Source of the DNA: Oxyruncus cristatus
Taxonomy: Eukaryota > Chordata > Aves > Passeriformes > Cotingidae
Assembly: GCA_013399855.1 (NCBI GenBank)
Contig: VXAY01004946.1
Location: 539,606-603,605 of the forward strand
Direction: 5' to 3'
DNA: 64,000 nucleotides
The notes beneath the pieces are model-generated. The model was not told the origin of the DNA and made no database searches. It was given only the letters and a program-made list of their open reading frames with translations. A program made the position numbers and the translations under genes. Within the stretch, counting starts at the first letter, position 1. Each line of letters opens with the position of its first letter. Positions 22,496-35,938 of the stretch are shown one piece after another.

Positions 22496-23582
22496 GGGTG
22501 AGTGTAAACTTTGTATTCAAAGTTTGCTTAGATCAGTTCCAGAAGGACTCTGGATGTACTTTGAGAGAAATGTTATGTACATTAATTTAGCCTGATAACA
22601 GGTTTTATTTGAGAAAAATGGGGGATCTGCATAGAAGTTTCTGTGAACAGACCTTAGTTGTCAGGCATGAAAGATTACTAATGCCTGACAGAGAAATGAT
22701 AACCAGTTTTAACAGGAAAATAGAGCTGTAACAGCTAATACAAAGCTGATAGCAATTTATAAGTCTTTAGTGAGTCTTTTCAGGTGTGGTCTTCATATCA
22801 ATTGAATGGTTGGCTGATCCTTTTTTAATGTATAAATTAATAAATGAGTAGACATTGAGGCAAGACAAGAAGAATGACTCATACTTGTAGAATAGCAAAT
22901 GTAACTTGGGTATTGCAGAGGAAATGCCTCAGTTACTGTATATGATATTGAAAAACATACTTCATAATAGCACTTAATTTTTTTCCCTCATAAAATTTTA
23001 ATTTGTTCTTGTTTTTTCTTCTTTGGGAATTACTGTTTTTCACATATTCCACGTGATCAAGGTTGGTTTTTTTTTTCATTTTTTTCAATGTTTTTACTTT
23101 CAAATTAAATTAGTTGCAATAAATCAAGTAACACAATGTGACTATTAACATTGAATGAGATGAGCAAGCCTCCATGGGGACTACAAAGAGGTGGTATGGG
23201 GGTGTGCTTTAACAGACATACTGACAGATTTTATTTTTCTTCAAAGCCATTTAGATAGCTGATATCTTCAAAAAAAAGAAGCTTACCAAGCTGACATCTG
23301 TATATCTTATGAAACTACTGTTTATTTGTTTCCCCACTTCCCATCTATTTGATCAGATTTTTAATCAGTCAGGCTGTTTGTGGCATTTCCATGTCTTGTA
23401 TAACAAGAAAGAAAAAGTGAAAGGACAATTTCTGTTGTAATGAACTTGAGAAAAATACACTTATGAAATTAGCGGATTTCAGAAATTAAATAGGACAGCT
23501 AGATATACTTAACAGACTGATACTAGTAATATAATATAACATTGTATTCACATGGAAGTAATTTCCAGAAACAAGAAAAACC
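22496..23582. other. Non-coding stretch with a perfect inverted repeat
   Basis: No gene was recognised. The stretch holds a 10-bp inverted repeat at 22659-22690 and T-rich tracts near 22978-22990 and 23065-23092. Confidence 0.5.
22659..22690. repeat. Perfect 10-bp inverted repeat (hairpin)
   Basis: The arms TGTCAGGCAT and ATGCCTGACA are exact reverse complements separated by 12 bases, so a single strand could fold into a short hairpin. The stem is too short for a typical microRNA precursor, and no function is evident. Confidence 0.6.
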
Positions 23583-23700
23583 AGTAAGTGGGAACTGGCC
23601 AGCATGGATTTACCAAGGATAAATCAAATCTGACCAATGTGAAGAAGATTTCTGTGAAGAAATCTCTGGGTCTGTGGACCAAGGGTGAGCAGTGTATGCA
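23583..23700 (+). mobile_element. CR1 scrap (central reverse-transcriptase domain)
   Basis: GGGAACTGGCCAGCATGGAT, TTACCAAGGATAAATCAAAT and CTGACCAATGTG correspond to the CR1 ORF2 stretch coding for the conserved QHGFTKGKSCLTN peptide of the reverse transcriptase. The actual frame reads GQHGFTKDKSNLTN. GGTCTGTGGACCAAGGGTGA further on fits the following ASVDKGR segment. It is truncated at both ends. Confidence 0.85.
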
Positions 23701-26700
23701 AGATGACAACAATTATTTCAAAGATATGCAAAAATCAGTATTTTATCAGTCTCTATACGAATTTCTAAATCTGTTCTGTATCACTCTCTTCCCCTACATC
23801 ACAGTTACTCTTAAAATTTTGAAGACTTTCATAGTACGAAAAAACATGTGTATTTACACACATGAGTATAAATTCACATGACAGTGAATAATGGGTGATT
23901 GTATTTTCTGTGCAGTTTATTGTGCTCTCTGTAATGTCAGTCATTATTCTATCTGACATGGATAGCATTTTCAGATTGACGTGTTTAAAATTAATGAGGC
24001 ATTTCTTTCCTCAGAGCAGAAGCTAATAAAGAACATTCTTCCATATGAATTGGGTAGATAAATTAATACAAACCGTCTTCTGGAGTTTTGTGATTTTCTT
24101 CTTTCTAGCAATGCATCTTAACCGTTAAAAGTTGAAGGAACTACAGTGACTGGAATATAAAATTAGAATAAAAAATTTTTTTAGAAAAGTAGAAAAATGA
24201 ATGTAATTCTTCAAGGATGAATAAGGAAGAATTTAATGATATGTATCAATTTTTCTGTGTAGAAAACCAAATTTTAAAGTTATCCAACCATATATATTTT
24301 TCTTATCTTATGTATGGCAGTTGCTGACTGCAGAGAATCACATGCTAGATGTACATGACTGAAAATGTACAGATTCTGGAATTACTTCAGATGGAACTTG
24401 CCATTCACCTTGAACTCTAAATGATTTCAAGTTCAGCTCTCATTAACTGGATCACACAAGAAGGGTGGAAAAATTTGAGGCTGAAAAGCCTTGAATGCAA
24501 AAGGATATAAGGTATTTGGTATTTTTTTGTTGCTTGCAAATAGTTTTACCAACTTGCTGCTTGTTATAGTAAAATTTGTAAATTAGAAAGGATCAGAATC
24601 TTCAGATCCTGTCTCTAAATATCAGTCTTAGAACTGAAATGCACCCTGTGAGGTCTATGTGTATCACAGATACACTAGAATGTTGTAACTTCATAGTCTT
24701 TACATGTAAACAAAATGTTTTAATGCAATGACACATCAGCTGTATGCTTTATTTAGTTTATTTTTCCAAGAAAATTATTCTCTGAATGTTATTTACTTCA
24801 TTATATTTGAACTTGGGATAATCTATTGCTTTCCATTTTTTGTTGTTTTCATCTGGTGATTCTTTTAATGAAGAATCTCTGTCACTGTCCTAGTCTCTTG
24901 ATTTTAGTAAAGAAGGATGGTTTACACCAGATTAATCTGTGGGTTTTCTCTAGTATTTTGGGGAGATGTACTTCAATTATATGGCAATCTGTGGCTCTAG
25001 TTTTGAGCATAGCGTCTTCACTCTTAAAAAGTGCCTGCAAAATTATTTCCAGGTAATAAAACAAGCTCAGTCTGGCCAGGTGCAAAGTCGCTTGCTCTTA
25101 CCTGCAGGCACTCAGTGGGCTCATTAGCTTGGATATAGTACTGTGTTAGCTACAGTTTGAGGTCCCTGACTAGGAGCTGGCTTAGGGCAATAGTGTGTCC
25201 AACAGGTATGTCTTTATTTAACCACATACATGTTCTTGTGTTTACAGTTTTTGTAAAAATAGTTGGTTAAAAATAGTTCCATTCTCGTAAAATATTTCAT
25301 TCAATGTGCACATGTATACGTGTATCTATATACACTTGCAGGTATATATTGGACTGTTCTGATCTGGATGATAAGGTGTTGGTTTTAATGATTTAGACAG
25401 TAATGCCGCTGTTCTGAAGCAAAAGGGTAAACTGTTAAGCCAATAGTATATTTGCATATTAAATTATTGCACATATAAGGCTATGGTACAGAATGAAACA
25501 CATACTAGCCTTATGAAAAGGGAAGTAAATAATGTGTTTTTCAACACAGAAGTTCCAGCAGAGACGTGTAGGATGTAGTTTGAATGTTTTATACTCATGG
25601 ATAACTTGGTCTTGCAAGTTAAATCACTACGCAAGCTAAATTACTTCAGTTCTCATCTTCCATCACTTTCCAAGGTATCCAGAAATACTGACAAGTTATT
25701 TCACAGTTTATTGAGAAAGAACTGGAATAAATCATGCAAAAAAGAATCATAGGATATGTTTCTAGAAGAGTCTGCAGCATCAAGGTGCAGTATCTTGTTT
25801 GCTCTCAGCTATGGCTTTTCATTTTGATGGTCTACACTAAGTAAATCTGAGCACTCTAACCCTCTGAGCTGACTTTGTAACAAAATAGCATCCAAAAAGA
25901 TTACATGCTTAACTTGCATCAGATGCCTGACTGAATTTCTTTCCAAACTTGTAAAGTTCAGAAAGAGTAATATTTTAAAATATTTTTATAATGTTAGCTT
26001 CCTTTAGATCTTTCCTAAAATTACTTAAGGTTTTTGAACCCTTATGCTACGTAAAACCTACATAGCATCTTCTTTTTTCTCATTTTTCTTGGTCTTCAAG
26101 ACCTACCATTCCTCTCTAAATATCATCTCCTACATCTGCCAGCTATACAAGCCTAAGTGCAGAATAACTCCTTTAACTGTTGCCTATTAAATTTACAATG
26201 AATTTAGACAATCCTGTCATTGTAACAACTTCTGGGATACTACATTCCGATTTAGTTCTGCCAAATAGTTTAGAGCAATGGTGAGAATAAAGAATACTTT
26301 CCTGTTAGATTATGTGGTAATTTATCTTTGTTGCTCTGCATGTGTAATTATGCAAATATCACCTTTGGAAACTTACTGCATTGATTGTCATATCACCTGT
26401 ATTCTCTTCCACATTCTCAATAACTTAAATATACAAAAGACAACAGAGGAAGTGAGAGTATCATTTAGGATGATAATGTTCTTACATATTTCTAATCTTC
26501 CTAGGAGTACACCAAATACACCTAGGAGTACAGCAAATCATAACAAAATTGGCTGGAAGTATTTTATACTTTTATCATAAGTGTCATCATTACTTTCTAT
26601 TTTAGTATTTAGCCATTTCAACTCCAAATTAAGACCAGTTTGAAAAAGGGGGCTTGTCTCCTAAAACTTCTCAATAAGAAATATAAGACATATAATTTAA

Positions 26701-26979
26701 TGTAACATTAAAATTTTCAGCTGCAGTAAATTAATTAATCTGTTACAGAAATTAGAATATCCTCATCTAGAAGAGATACCTTTACCGGTGATTCTTTGAG
26801 CAACCTGAAACATTCATTCAACATGACACCTATCTGATTGATACCTGAGACTTTCGTATGTCCAAATGGGTTAAGTGATACCAAATGCTTTTCTTCGACT
26901 AAATTCTGCCTACCTTTCCTTTTTCTACTGATGAAAACACCTTTCATTTTGCTTTTCTTCTTTCCTCTTTTAATTTCAG
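23701..26979. other. Non-coding stretch with a small tandem repeat
   Basis: No gene or large repeat was recognised over 3.3 kb. A 21-bp tandem repeat lies at 26500-26539. Short frames on both strands show no recognisable product. Confidence 0.5.
26500..26539. repeat. Short tandem repeat, 21-bp period
   Basis: CCTAGGAGTACACCAAATA at 26500-26518 is followed at 26521 by CCTAGGAGTACAGCAAATC. It is two imperfect units of a local duplication. Confidence 0.75.
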
Positions 26980-27350
26980 TTTCAGCTGACCTTTGGCTTT
27001 CCTGACTGTTCCTACATGTGCAGACAGTGTCTTTGTGCTGCTGCTTCCACCTTAAGTAGCATCTCCTCTTCTCTGAACACAGACAGGAGTTCTGTGTTCA
27101 CCCATGTTGGCCTTCTGCCACACTTGCTTGCCTCCCTGTTCACTGGAAAGAATGATTCCTCTGCTCTGAGTGGACTGTGAAAATCAGCCCGATCTCCTGA
27201 CCCTTTTTCCCCCTGAGACAGTTTCCCTTGGTATGCTGGAAAGAAGATGCCTGAAAAGGCTAAAGCTTGCTTTTTCGAAGTTCAGGATTATAATTCTTCT
27301 GTCCACCTCCCTTACTTCCCATAAACTCCAGTCTCAGGGTTACTGCAGAT
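26980..27350 (-). mobile_element. CR1 fragment from the endonuclease-RT linker of ORF2, minus strand
   Basis: On the plus strand the segment contains AGCTGACCTTTGGCTTTCCT, GTTCACCCATGTTGGCC and CTGAAAAGGCTAAAGCTTGC. These are the reverse complement of the well-conserved CR1 ORF2 stretch between the apurinic-like endonuclease and the reverse transcriptase. It is diverged, with no intact frame. It is an internal fragment, bounded on the right by a 27-bp tandem repeat. Confidence 0.8.
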
Positions 27351-27353
27351 CAT

Positions 27354-27407
27354 ATTCTAAGGAACAACCATAATAAGGTTATTCTAAGGAATACCTATAA
27401 CAAGGTT
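27354..27407. repeat. 27-bp tandem repeat, two units
   Basis: Two adjacent 27-base units, each starting ATTCTAAGGAA and ending AAGGTT, lie at 27354-27380 and 27381-27407 with only a few mismatches. They abut the inner end of the CR1 fragment. Confidence 0.8.
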
Positions 27408-30400
27408 AGCTATTACTGAGAGATACAGCTGTGGAAGTATTACAGATAGTGTAAACTAGTTTGCTAGAAAAAAGTTCTTACTAAAATATTATAAAAGGTG
27501 GCACAAGAAGGAAAGCTGTAATGATTGTTCCAGTCTGCTTCTTGTATCAGCTTAATGTATAATGCTAATTTTACTCTCCTGAAATTGCATGAACAAGCCA
27601 AATAACTAGGAACTGTGTTTAATTAATGGGAAAATGGTCTCTGTATCCAGAAGTGAGAAAGCAAGTAGTACGCAGGTCAAACTATTTTAAGACCAAATTG
27701 TTTTAAGGGTGACAAATTGCAGACTAGGAGCTTACAAAAATGAATAAGGATGCTACTAAGTTACGGTGTTTCCCCTACTAGAAGACTAATTTTAGTTCTG
27801 AGTTTTAGAAATGAGTATCTAGAATGACATGGGATAGTTGATCCCGGTTTGGACTATGAGGGTGAAACACTGAAGTTTTTAAAAATGTTCTTATGATTGA
27901 TGACTGAGCTTTCCCTTCTCCTTTTCTAACGTGCTATAGAAATTATTGTTTTTTCCCGATGTTATCCATTCTTTCTTGTGTGGAATGTATTAATGCAGTT
28001 ATCAGGTTTTCTGTTTTTCAACATGTACACTCAAAACACCCTTCTCAGATTCATATGTTATTTGTGCTATTTTCCTACTGTGTCCCTGTACTTACTTTAC
28101 CAATTGTCTTCAATTTGTGATTCTTGATTTGCATTCATTAAAGTTGTTATAATTTCTGCCTTCATTGTAAGCTTTTAATTTGGCTGCACTTTTAATCCAA
28201 TGTATTTTTTTTTCCCAGTTCAGTGTGATCTCTTCTTTTGAATATCTTGTAAAAAAAATCCCTAAAGTGATTTCTCTATATCAGAGCTTTTTTTTTTTTT
28301 TTCTCCAGATAATGCTTGCTGAATATATGGAAGCACTAGTTCTTAATGCACCATGTCTCTGTACTTCAGTGAGAGACTGTTTTGTTGGTTTTCTTGACCG
28401 AGTTTAAATCACTTTATTTTGAAATCTCACAAATTATCCTAAGGGATGGGGTTTCTCCAGTCCATATGAAAATAAAGAAAACAGATTTAGATGTTTTACC
28501 TCTTGCTGAGTGTCAGGTGTGTGAACGATATTGTGAATGCTTCAGCTATGAAAAAGTTTAGTCAGAATTAACATAATTTTATACAACTAGAGAATTCTTT
28601 GAGACATTAATCAGTAGAATACCACAGTTTTTGTTCTGCCACTCCAAGATTCACTCGTCAGTGCTGTATTCCTATTTCAGTAAAGAAAGGTCTGTGATGG
28701 AGAATGCTATGTCCAACAAAAGGGGAATTTGTGATGAGAGGGTGTCTGAGAATAAGCAGAATTTTATTTCATAGCTAACATTAACATTGACTAACGAGTT
28801 AAAAAATCAGTATCTATCATACTGAAGTTTCTTGTGGTAGCACCTTCTGCACTTTACAGATAAATGTTAAAGCACAGCATACACCCTGACTTCCATCCTG
28901 CCCTGCAGTTGCAGCAGACACCAGCAATTCTGGATTGCACTAACCTTGTAACAGCACTGCAAGGTAAAATGTGGTGAGGGAATCAGCTGGCCAGAGAGCT
29001 GACACCTGCAGAGCAGAAGAGATAGGTCAAGTAAAGTTTAAATTGACTCTAAATGTTAAGGCAGGCTGAAGTTTTCTTCCTTACCATATTTCAGATTCTG
29101 ACTGCTCAGGCCTGAAGCTTTGATGCAAGCACAGATGTGGGCTGACAATTGCTGTCTGTAGGAGGCTTGCTTTTAGGAGGAGTCATAGTGTGTCTTCAAT
29201 GGGAACTAGTTATCCTTTGGATAAATTACCAGAATTGTTTTCAAACCACTAGGTGAGGCCTAAAGTCTTTGAATTTTCCAAAGAATATTAATGTTTATAA
29301 GCAAACTAAAATATTTTTCATTTATGTTTTTCCCATTCCCCTCTCTCACGCTCATTTTCAAACTTGGATAAAATGTGCAGTTTGTCAGTATAACATATAT
29401 AGAAATTTCTGTGCAAGTTTGTGTAATTTGTATTGTATGGAGATTCAACTTTATGAAATACAAAATACATTTGAATGGACATTATCTATTCAGTACCTTA
29501 GAAACTTTTAATGCCCTTCATTTTTCTCCCAAACCTCAAGGTCAACACTTCAATACCCTTTCTCCTAACTTAAATAATTACTGTTGCTGCTGACTTACAT
29601 ATTCCTTCAATATCAAATCTTAAATAGAAGGAAAAAAATCTTTTTGATATTTACATACTGTTTTCAATGTTTTCCCTACTCAGTGATAGAACACAAACTT
29701 GACTAAAATTATACAAATAAACCTTCCTTCAAAAAAAAGTGGTTAGAAATAAAAATTATTAAATATGGTCTTTGCATGTAAAATAAGATTAAGAAAAAAG
29801 ATCTAAAACGGGGTGTTTTTTTTCCCCTCATTATGTGGAGTGAAGTGTGCAGCTTCTACGTGTTATTTAAGCATGTGTTTCACTTAGTCTGTCACATGGT
29901 ATATTTTATTTTTCTACCTATCTATTTAGTAAGTTTAGTAACATACTAAAGGACAAGGGCATTTTTTATTTAATGTTTGATTCTTCTGGTTTTTTCCTCA
30001 TTCTTTCCTTTTTTTTAATGTCATCTCCTTTGCAAAAGGAGTAACACAGATGCAAACTAGTTTTCTTTTTTTAATAATTACTCAGTGAGATAAAAGAAGA
30101 ATGCATTGCGAGAAAACTTTCTTACCTCCTACCTCCACTTGAAGAAATGTTTTTTTTTTTTTATTGATTTGTACCAATGTAATTATTTAGAAAGAAATTT
30201 GGTTAACTACTACCAAGTAGACTAAAGATAACAGTTGGAGTGCAGACAGCGATTAAACACTGTAACTGCTTCAGATGGTTATAAAATTACTTTGGTTCTT
30301 TTTAAAATTTATTTTTGAAAGTACTTATGAAGTAGAAATACACCATATATTTAGGTTAGGTGACTTATTGTTCGCAGTCCACAATATGACAGCGGTTGCC

Positions 30401-33400
30401 AATGCCATTATTTCAAAGAAAATACTATTATTCACCATCTTCTTTTAACACTCTGGTAACTGAGAATATGCAGATTTTACACTATTTTCATAAAAGGTCT
30501 TGTGTTCAGAGTACTTTCCAGAAAAATAAGGAATGTAGTTTCAGTTGCATCCTCTGCTGGACAGACTTAGACACCCAGTTCTTATTTTCCAAGACACCTG
30601 GGAAGAAAGAAGCTAAGCGGTGAATATGCATCCCACTGTCCCTACTGATAGTATGAAACTAGGCAGAAAGACTTCTGTAGTGGCACGAGAGACACTCCAG
30701 CTCAGCTCAGTATTTGATGCAGAGGGGGAGCCTTGGTTCCAGTTCAGAGCCAAAAGGCAGGAGTTGACAGGTATTTGCATCATGTTTTAGCCTGGAGGTG
30801 TTGGAGCTATTTGCTTTTTGAGCTTCAGGTTCTGCTAAAGTCCCTGGTGATGGTAGTGAATGTACTGCATATATTTTTATCTACTACAGAAATGATTGAG
30901 CTATGGGCTATAGAAAGTGAGATATCTCACTCTCGTGTGACTGCTGCTGAGGATGACAAATCATTCTCTGGGCTTCCTAGTGGAACTATGCTCATATTGA
31001 TATTGACTCCTGCTGTAATAATGCAGAAAATAATAATTAATATTTGTTTTGTATTGTCAAGTTGATTAAGAAATACAGACCTTGAGTCTTTGTTTTTTAG
31101 GTATTAGTATGTTTGCCAACACATTATGAACAATATGCTATAACTATAACCTAGGTTGTAGAACCAAAGGTTTAAATGTTATTAATGAATAGTATAAAAT
31201 TAATTAATTAACAGTATCAAGTTTTTATTCATAATTTTAAACATTAGGTCATTTTTCATTGCATTAAAAAACACTGGCAATTTTCCCAGTGGTAGGTTGT
31301 TCTGAAGAAGTGACAGTTTTGTGATTATTCTTGTTTCCAAATATTGAAAACAATTGCAACTGTTCCAGAAAAATGCCAGAGAAACGACCTCAGGCAATAT
31401 TTCATGTTTAACATTGGAACAGTGGAAACTTGTTAAGTATCTTAATATGTGTATGTTTCTGTTAGAAGGACAAACAGGTGTAAATTGATCTTGAAATTTT
31501 CCATGTTGTTCACATTAAAATGTAGGTACACACTGCATGATGCTGTTACGTTTGATATCTCAGAGCACTGAACTGACAGCACTTGTCAGGAAAGACTGCC
31601 TGGCTGTCGGAGGATGTAACAACACCTGCTGGCAGGCTAACCTGGAATTCCAGTTCAGCTATATACTCAAAACCTGCACCAAACTTCAAATGTCACTGAA
31701 ATTAATAGGCTTTAGAGATGAGTTTAAATTATAGTCAATAGTTATTTACTATATTGACTTATATCTTGATAGGTGTTATTTCACTGAGTGGAAAAAATTA
31801 ACTAGGAAGACTGATTCTATACATATTTCTGTAAACTCAAGCTACAAACTTTGCTGGGCGGCAGACAAGATGGATATCAATGATACTCCTTCCTGTTGAC
31901 TGTAGCAAATAATAATGGAACTTTGAAAATAGTAATGATTTTAGAAATTTAAAGCTGAAATGCTGTGATTTCTGAAATAAGAGTTTGTAGTCCAGCTTTT
32001 CCCTTCTGGAAGCACATCAATGTTATCAGATTTTTCTGATTTAATTCAGTAGTCCTTGTTATTAAGTTCTATCACCTTAGTAGTTTTTCCTATAGGATAC
32101 CAAGAACATGCATGTTCAGGTTTTTGTTTTTCTTAGCAATTTTTCATCTAAAATAAATAAATGTTCATGTGCAATTTTTCTGTCAAACTAGATACCTTCT
32201 TAGAAAAATCTTTGGAACTCCAGAATAGATCTATGTGTTTATTAAGATATAAACTGCACTGGAAATATTGAAGATACCAGTGGCGTGGAGCATTGCTTGT
32301 ATTGAAGAATATCTCCCAATTTGGACATGGAAAGAATGATTTCAAACAATTATCTTGAGAGCATGGTAAATGAAGCTTCCAAGAACTGAATATCTCTAAG
32401 CAACTTCACAGTAATTTCTGTTAATGTTACTTGGATTAATTCTAATACTAAGAAATACATATTGGTAAGTGTAAGGAGATGGCTATTTACATTTTATTTA
32501 TTATAGTTATTAAACCACAAGAACTGATATAGTTGTTCTTTCATCATCAGTCTTAAAGATTATAATTTGCTCATTCTCTCTTGTTTTGCTAGGAATTCAT
32601 CTTCAAATTATCTCAATAATTTCTTCGCTGAATACCTAATTCTGCTTATATACAAATACAATTGCAGTTTATATCGACTTTAAAATCTTTGAACATTCAT
32701 TAATACTGCACATTGTTTAAACAATTATGGGATTTGAATATTAATAAAAGAAGCTTTCAGGGTTCAGTATCTCTGTACCTATATTTTGGAGGGTGTTTGT
32801 TTGTTATATAATTTATATTTCAGAAGTCAAAATTGTCATGTTATCGGTATTCCTATGTAAGGGACTAAATTTCAAAAGAAGCAAGTGCATTCATGGGAAA
32901 GCCACGGTTATAAAGGCGGAGATGGAAAACCATCACTATGGTGATGGGGATGAGTTGTCATATATCTCATTTTCAATTTATCTTTTACTGGCATGGGTTC
33001 AAATGTAGATATCTACATCAAGCAAGTATTTGATAGTAACAACCTTTCACTTAATTGAATGGCTCCTGAACCATCCACTGGAAATAGGAAGAGAGACCAC
33101 GCTGCAGCTGGCCAGCCTTGTGAAATGTTACAGAATATTAGGGAAAAATACTGATGAGTAGAGACTACCTGCTTTTTCAGACTTAGGAGAACTATCTGGG
33201 GAAGCAATTAATGCAGGAAATTCTTTTAAAGTGTCAGAGAAACATCCTATATATGGTTAGAGTTAAGTCAGTCTTTACTGGTAGATCTTCACTTATCACC
33301 TCACCCCCGCTAAAATCTTTCAAATTCAAAGCTTTTGGAAAAACAACTTGAGCTTTCTGTGCTATTGCTAGCATGAGTTCTATCTGCTAATTATTTTTTA

Positions 33401-35685
33401 AGATTCCTACTAACAGAAAAAAAATCATGATTTAAATCAATTTAATCAACCCATGCTTCATGTACATTCAAAATTTGAAATGCATAATCAGGCTTTGGAA
33501 TTAAATACAAAGTTGGTACTCCGGAAAATAAATTCTAGCCTGTGCTAACTATAAGATCTTGTGTAGTTATACATAAATAACTGCAATTTTGGTACTTCTT
33601 TAATATAACATTTCATAATACTGGAGAAATACTAAAAGTTAAGATGATACTTGGGCCAGGATAATTGGCCTGTCATGCGTTCTTATTTTGGCATTCATCC
33701 CTACCTAATATGCCAGTGTAACAAGGCGTGATGTGCTGTCAAGATGATTTGACAAGCCTGGGAAATTTCAAAGACAGTACCTTGTTGTATAAGATTTTTT
33801 ATTTACTAATACATTTCCAAGGAATTTTTAAAATATGCTTACTGCCCTCTTTGCATAGTCCACTGGAGTTAGTGAACACAGCAGCTTCGCAATATTAGTT
33901 TCCAGCAGCTCAGAGCTGGCAGCATAGTGGGAACTACTGGGAGCAAATAGCACAGGATCTGGGACTGATTTCTCCTTACTTCCTCAACTCTGTGTTTTCA
34001 GTTTGCATAATGCCTCGTGACATTGACCTTGATTAAGTCATGTAACTGTTAGAGAAATATGCATACTAATTGTGGAGAGCTTTTTTAATTTGAAACTTGA
34101 ATTTTTTTTTCAAATTTTGGCAGACAACTGGGAGGCAGCTCCTATGTTTTCCTCAGGATAAATTACAAATTTGAAAGTACAAATACTTTACTTTGTTTCT
34201 GAATGCCCTCCTTGAAAAATTAAATGTCAGTGAGAAATACAAACAAATGTATTCCTTGACAAACAGGACTACAAAAAAAATCCCACAAGACTTGTATATA
34301 TGTATCATATGGGTAACCTGTGCATGTGTAAACCCAAGGCAAATGTTCCTCAAAATTTTCACAGAAAGATTTCCAGATGGAAACCAAACACAAGTGAGGA
34401 AAGGAAATGCTAGGCAAATGAAGAAAAGGGTAGTCAGACTATGTGTCACAATAGGAATGGGGTTACTTTTTTCAGTAAAAAAGAGAGCCAAACAGTTAAG
34501 GATGTTCTAGCAATTAAAGTGTTTTTGGTTTTGTTCCTGGTATTTTTGTTTGTTTGTTTGTTTGATTTTTTGTTAGTTTTTTTTTAATTATAAAGACATA
34601 ACAAGTAAATGGTAAATTTACGTAGGGAGAATAGTACCATGTTTAAATGGAAAGCCAAACCCTCATTCCCCTTTTACTTTTCATGCCTTTTCACAATAAA
34701 TGATCAATGTATAAGCTATATTTGAAAAGCTCGAAAGAACATTTTACCTGTTGAATGGATGTCACATCTGAACTTTGGTTGGTAGTAGGAAATTGCATTT
34801 GTCAGGGAATGGGCATACAGAGTAAATTTGCACTTTTTGCAAATGTCTTATAAATAGTGAATTCAGATAGAAAGGAGACTGGCTGTAGCCATTTCTCTGT
34901 AGTAGTCCTGTGGATGCAATGTAGCAACAGAGGTCTTTGGGGGATCCTACTTTCTTATATCCCACTGACACTGGAGTTATCTTCACAAGAAGTTAGGTGG
35001 AGCTTCAATAACTTAAACATCACCTACAGCAAATTCTCCATGATAAGGTGACTGGATGTAGATGTGTACAATGGTTTTTAAATTTGTCTCTTAGAATAAT
35101 CAAATAGTCAGAGTTCTTGACTTCAAATGAAAAAAAGCAAGATACCTAAGTAATTTTTTTCTCAGATAAAGCTTGCAAATTGAGGGATGTCATTTTGAGC
35201 GGGAGACAGGAATTCCCTACATCGCATGACATTTATGGATTGTGTTTTTAGAGTTACATTAATCCATTGCATACCCACAAATAAAAGGTTAAATGTGTTA
35301 TATTTTTATACATTCTTAGCTATTTGTTTGGTACTGCCATTATTCTGTCTTTTCAGAGGTGTCTTACAACATTTACCAGCCCTTAGCTGGTTCAGTCACA
35401 ATTTATGAATAAACAAATAAAAGACAATAAGAGAATATGACAACTTGTTTTGTGATCCTGGAAGATTAGCAATAGGAACTTCTGGCTTTCTTGTGGGATC
35501 TGAAATTTCTTTGAATCACATGTTATCTAGAAAGATGCTCGGATTTGTTTTATATCTGACCGTAAGTTCTCTGGAAAAGCAACCAGGTAACACTGAAGTT
35601 CTTGAAATTGAGCACATATGGTTATAACGCACAGACACATTTAGTCTGATGTTGTTTCAGTGGTTGATCTGCGTGGGAATTATGT
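27408..35685. other. Long non-coding stretch
   Basis: More than 8 kb with no recognised gene or LINE. Low-complexity tracts are T runs near 28290-28303 and 30149-30161, and a TTTG-type repeat at about 34547-34565. Opposed open frames cover 34153-34510 (112 codons minus, 105 plus) and a 110-codon frame lies at 30733-31065. None carries a recognisable motif, so all are probably chance frames. Confidence 0.5.
34547..34592. repeat. (TTTG)n and T-rich low-complexity tract
   Basis: Several consecutive GTTT units followed by a T-rich stretch form a simple repeat. Such T/G tracts recur through the window (near 19005, 46770 and 49480). Confidence 0.8.
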
Positions 35686-35938
35686 AGAACCATATCTCAA
35701 GTTGTAAGGGACCCATAACAATCACCATAAGTCTGTCCCTGCTCCTGACACAGCTATCTAAAATTAAATCATATGACTAAAAGCATTGTCCAGGTGCTCC
35801 CTGAACTCTGACAGGCTAGATGCTGTGACCACTTCCCTTGGAAGTCTGTTCCAGTGATTGACCACCCTGTCAGTGAAGAACTTTTTGCTAATGTCAAGTC
35901 TGAACTTTCCCCAGCGCAGCTTCATATGAAGCCATGTT
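35686..35938 (-). mobile_element. CR1 LINE fragment (3' region), minus strand
   Basis: On the plus strand the order is AACCATATCTCAAGTTGTAA, GGGACCCATAACAATCACCA, GCATTGTCCAGGTGCTCCCT, GAACTCTGACAGGCTAGATG, CTGTGACCACTTCCC, TTCCAGTGATTGACCACCCT and GTGAAGAACTTTTTGCTAAT. This is the reverse complement of a CR1 3' untranslated region and the sequence just upstream. About 250 bp is kept, moderately diverged. Confidence 0.92.

Noticed and set aside
30733..31065. 110-codon plus frame
   Set aside because: No recognisable family. It was considered as a possible membrane protein because of Leu/Val-rich stretches, but nothing else supports it.
34153..34510. Opposed frames of 112 and 105 codons
   Set aside because: Open on both strands without recognisable motifs or splice signals. 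Treated as chance.
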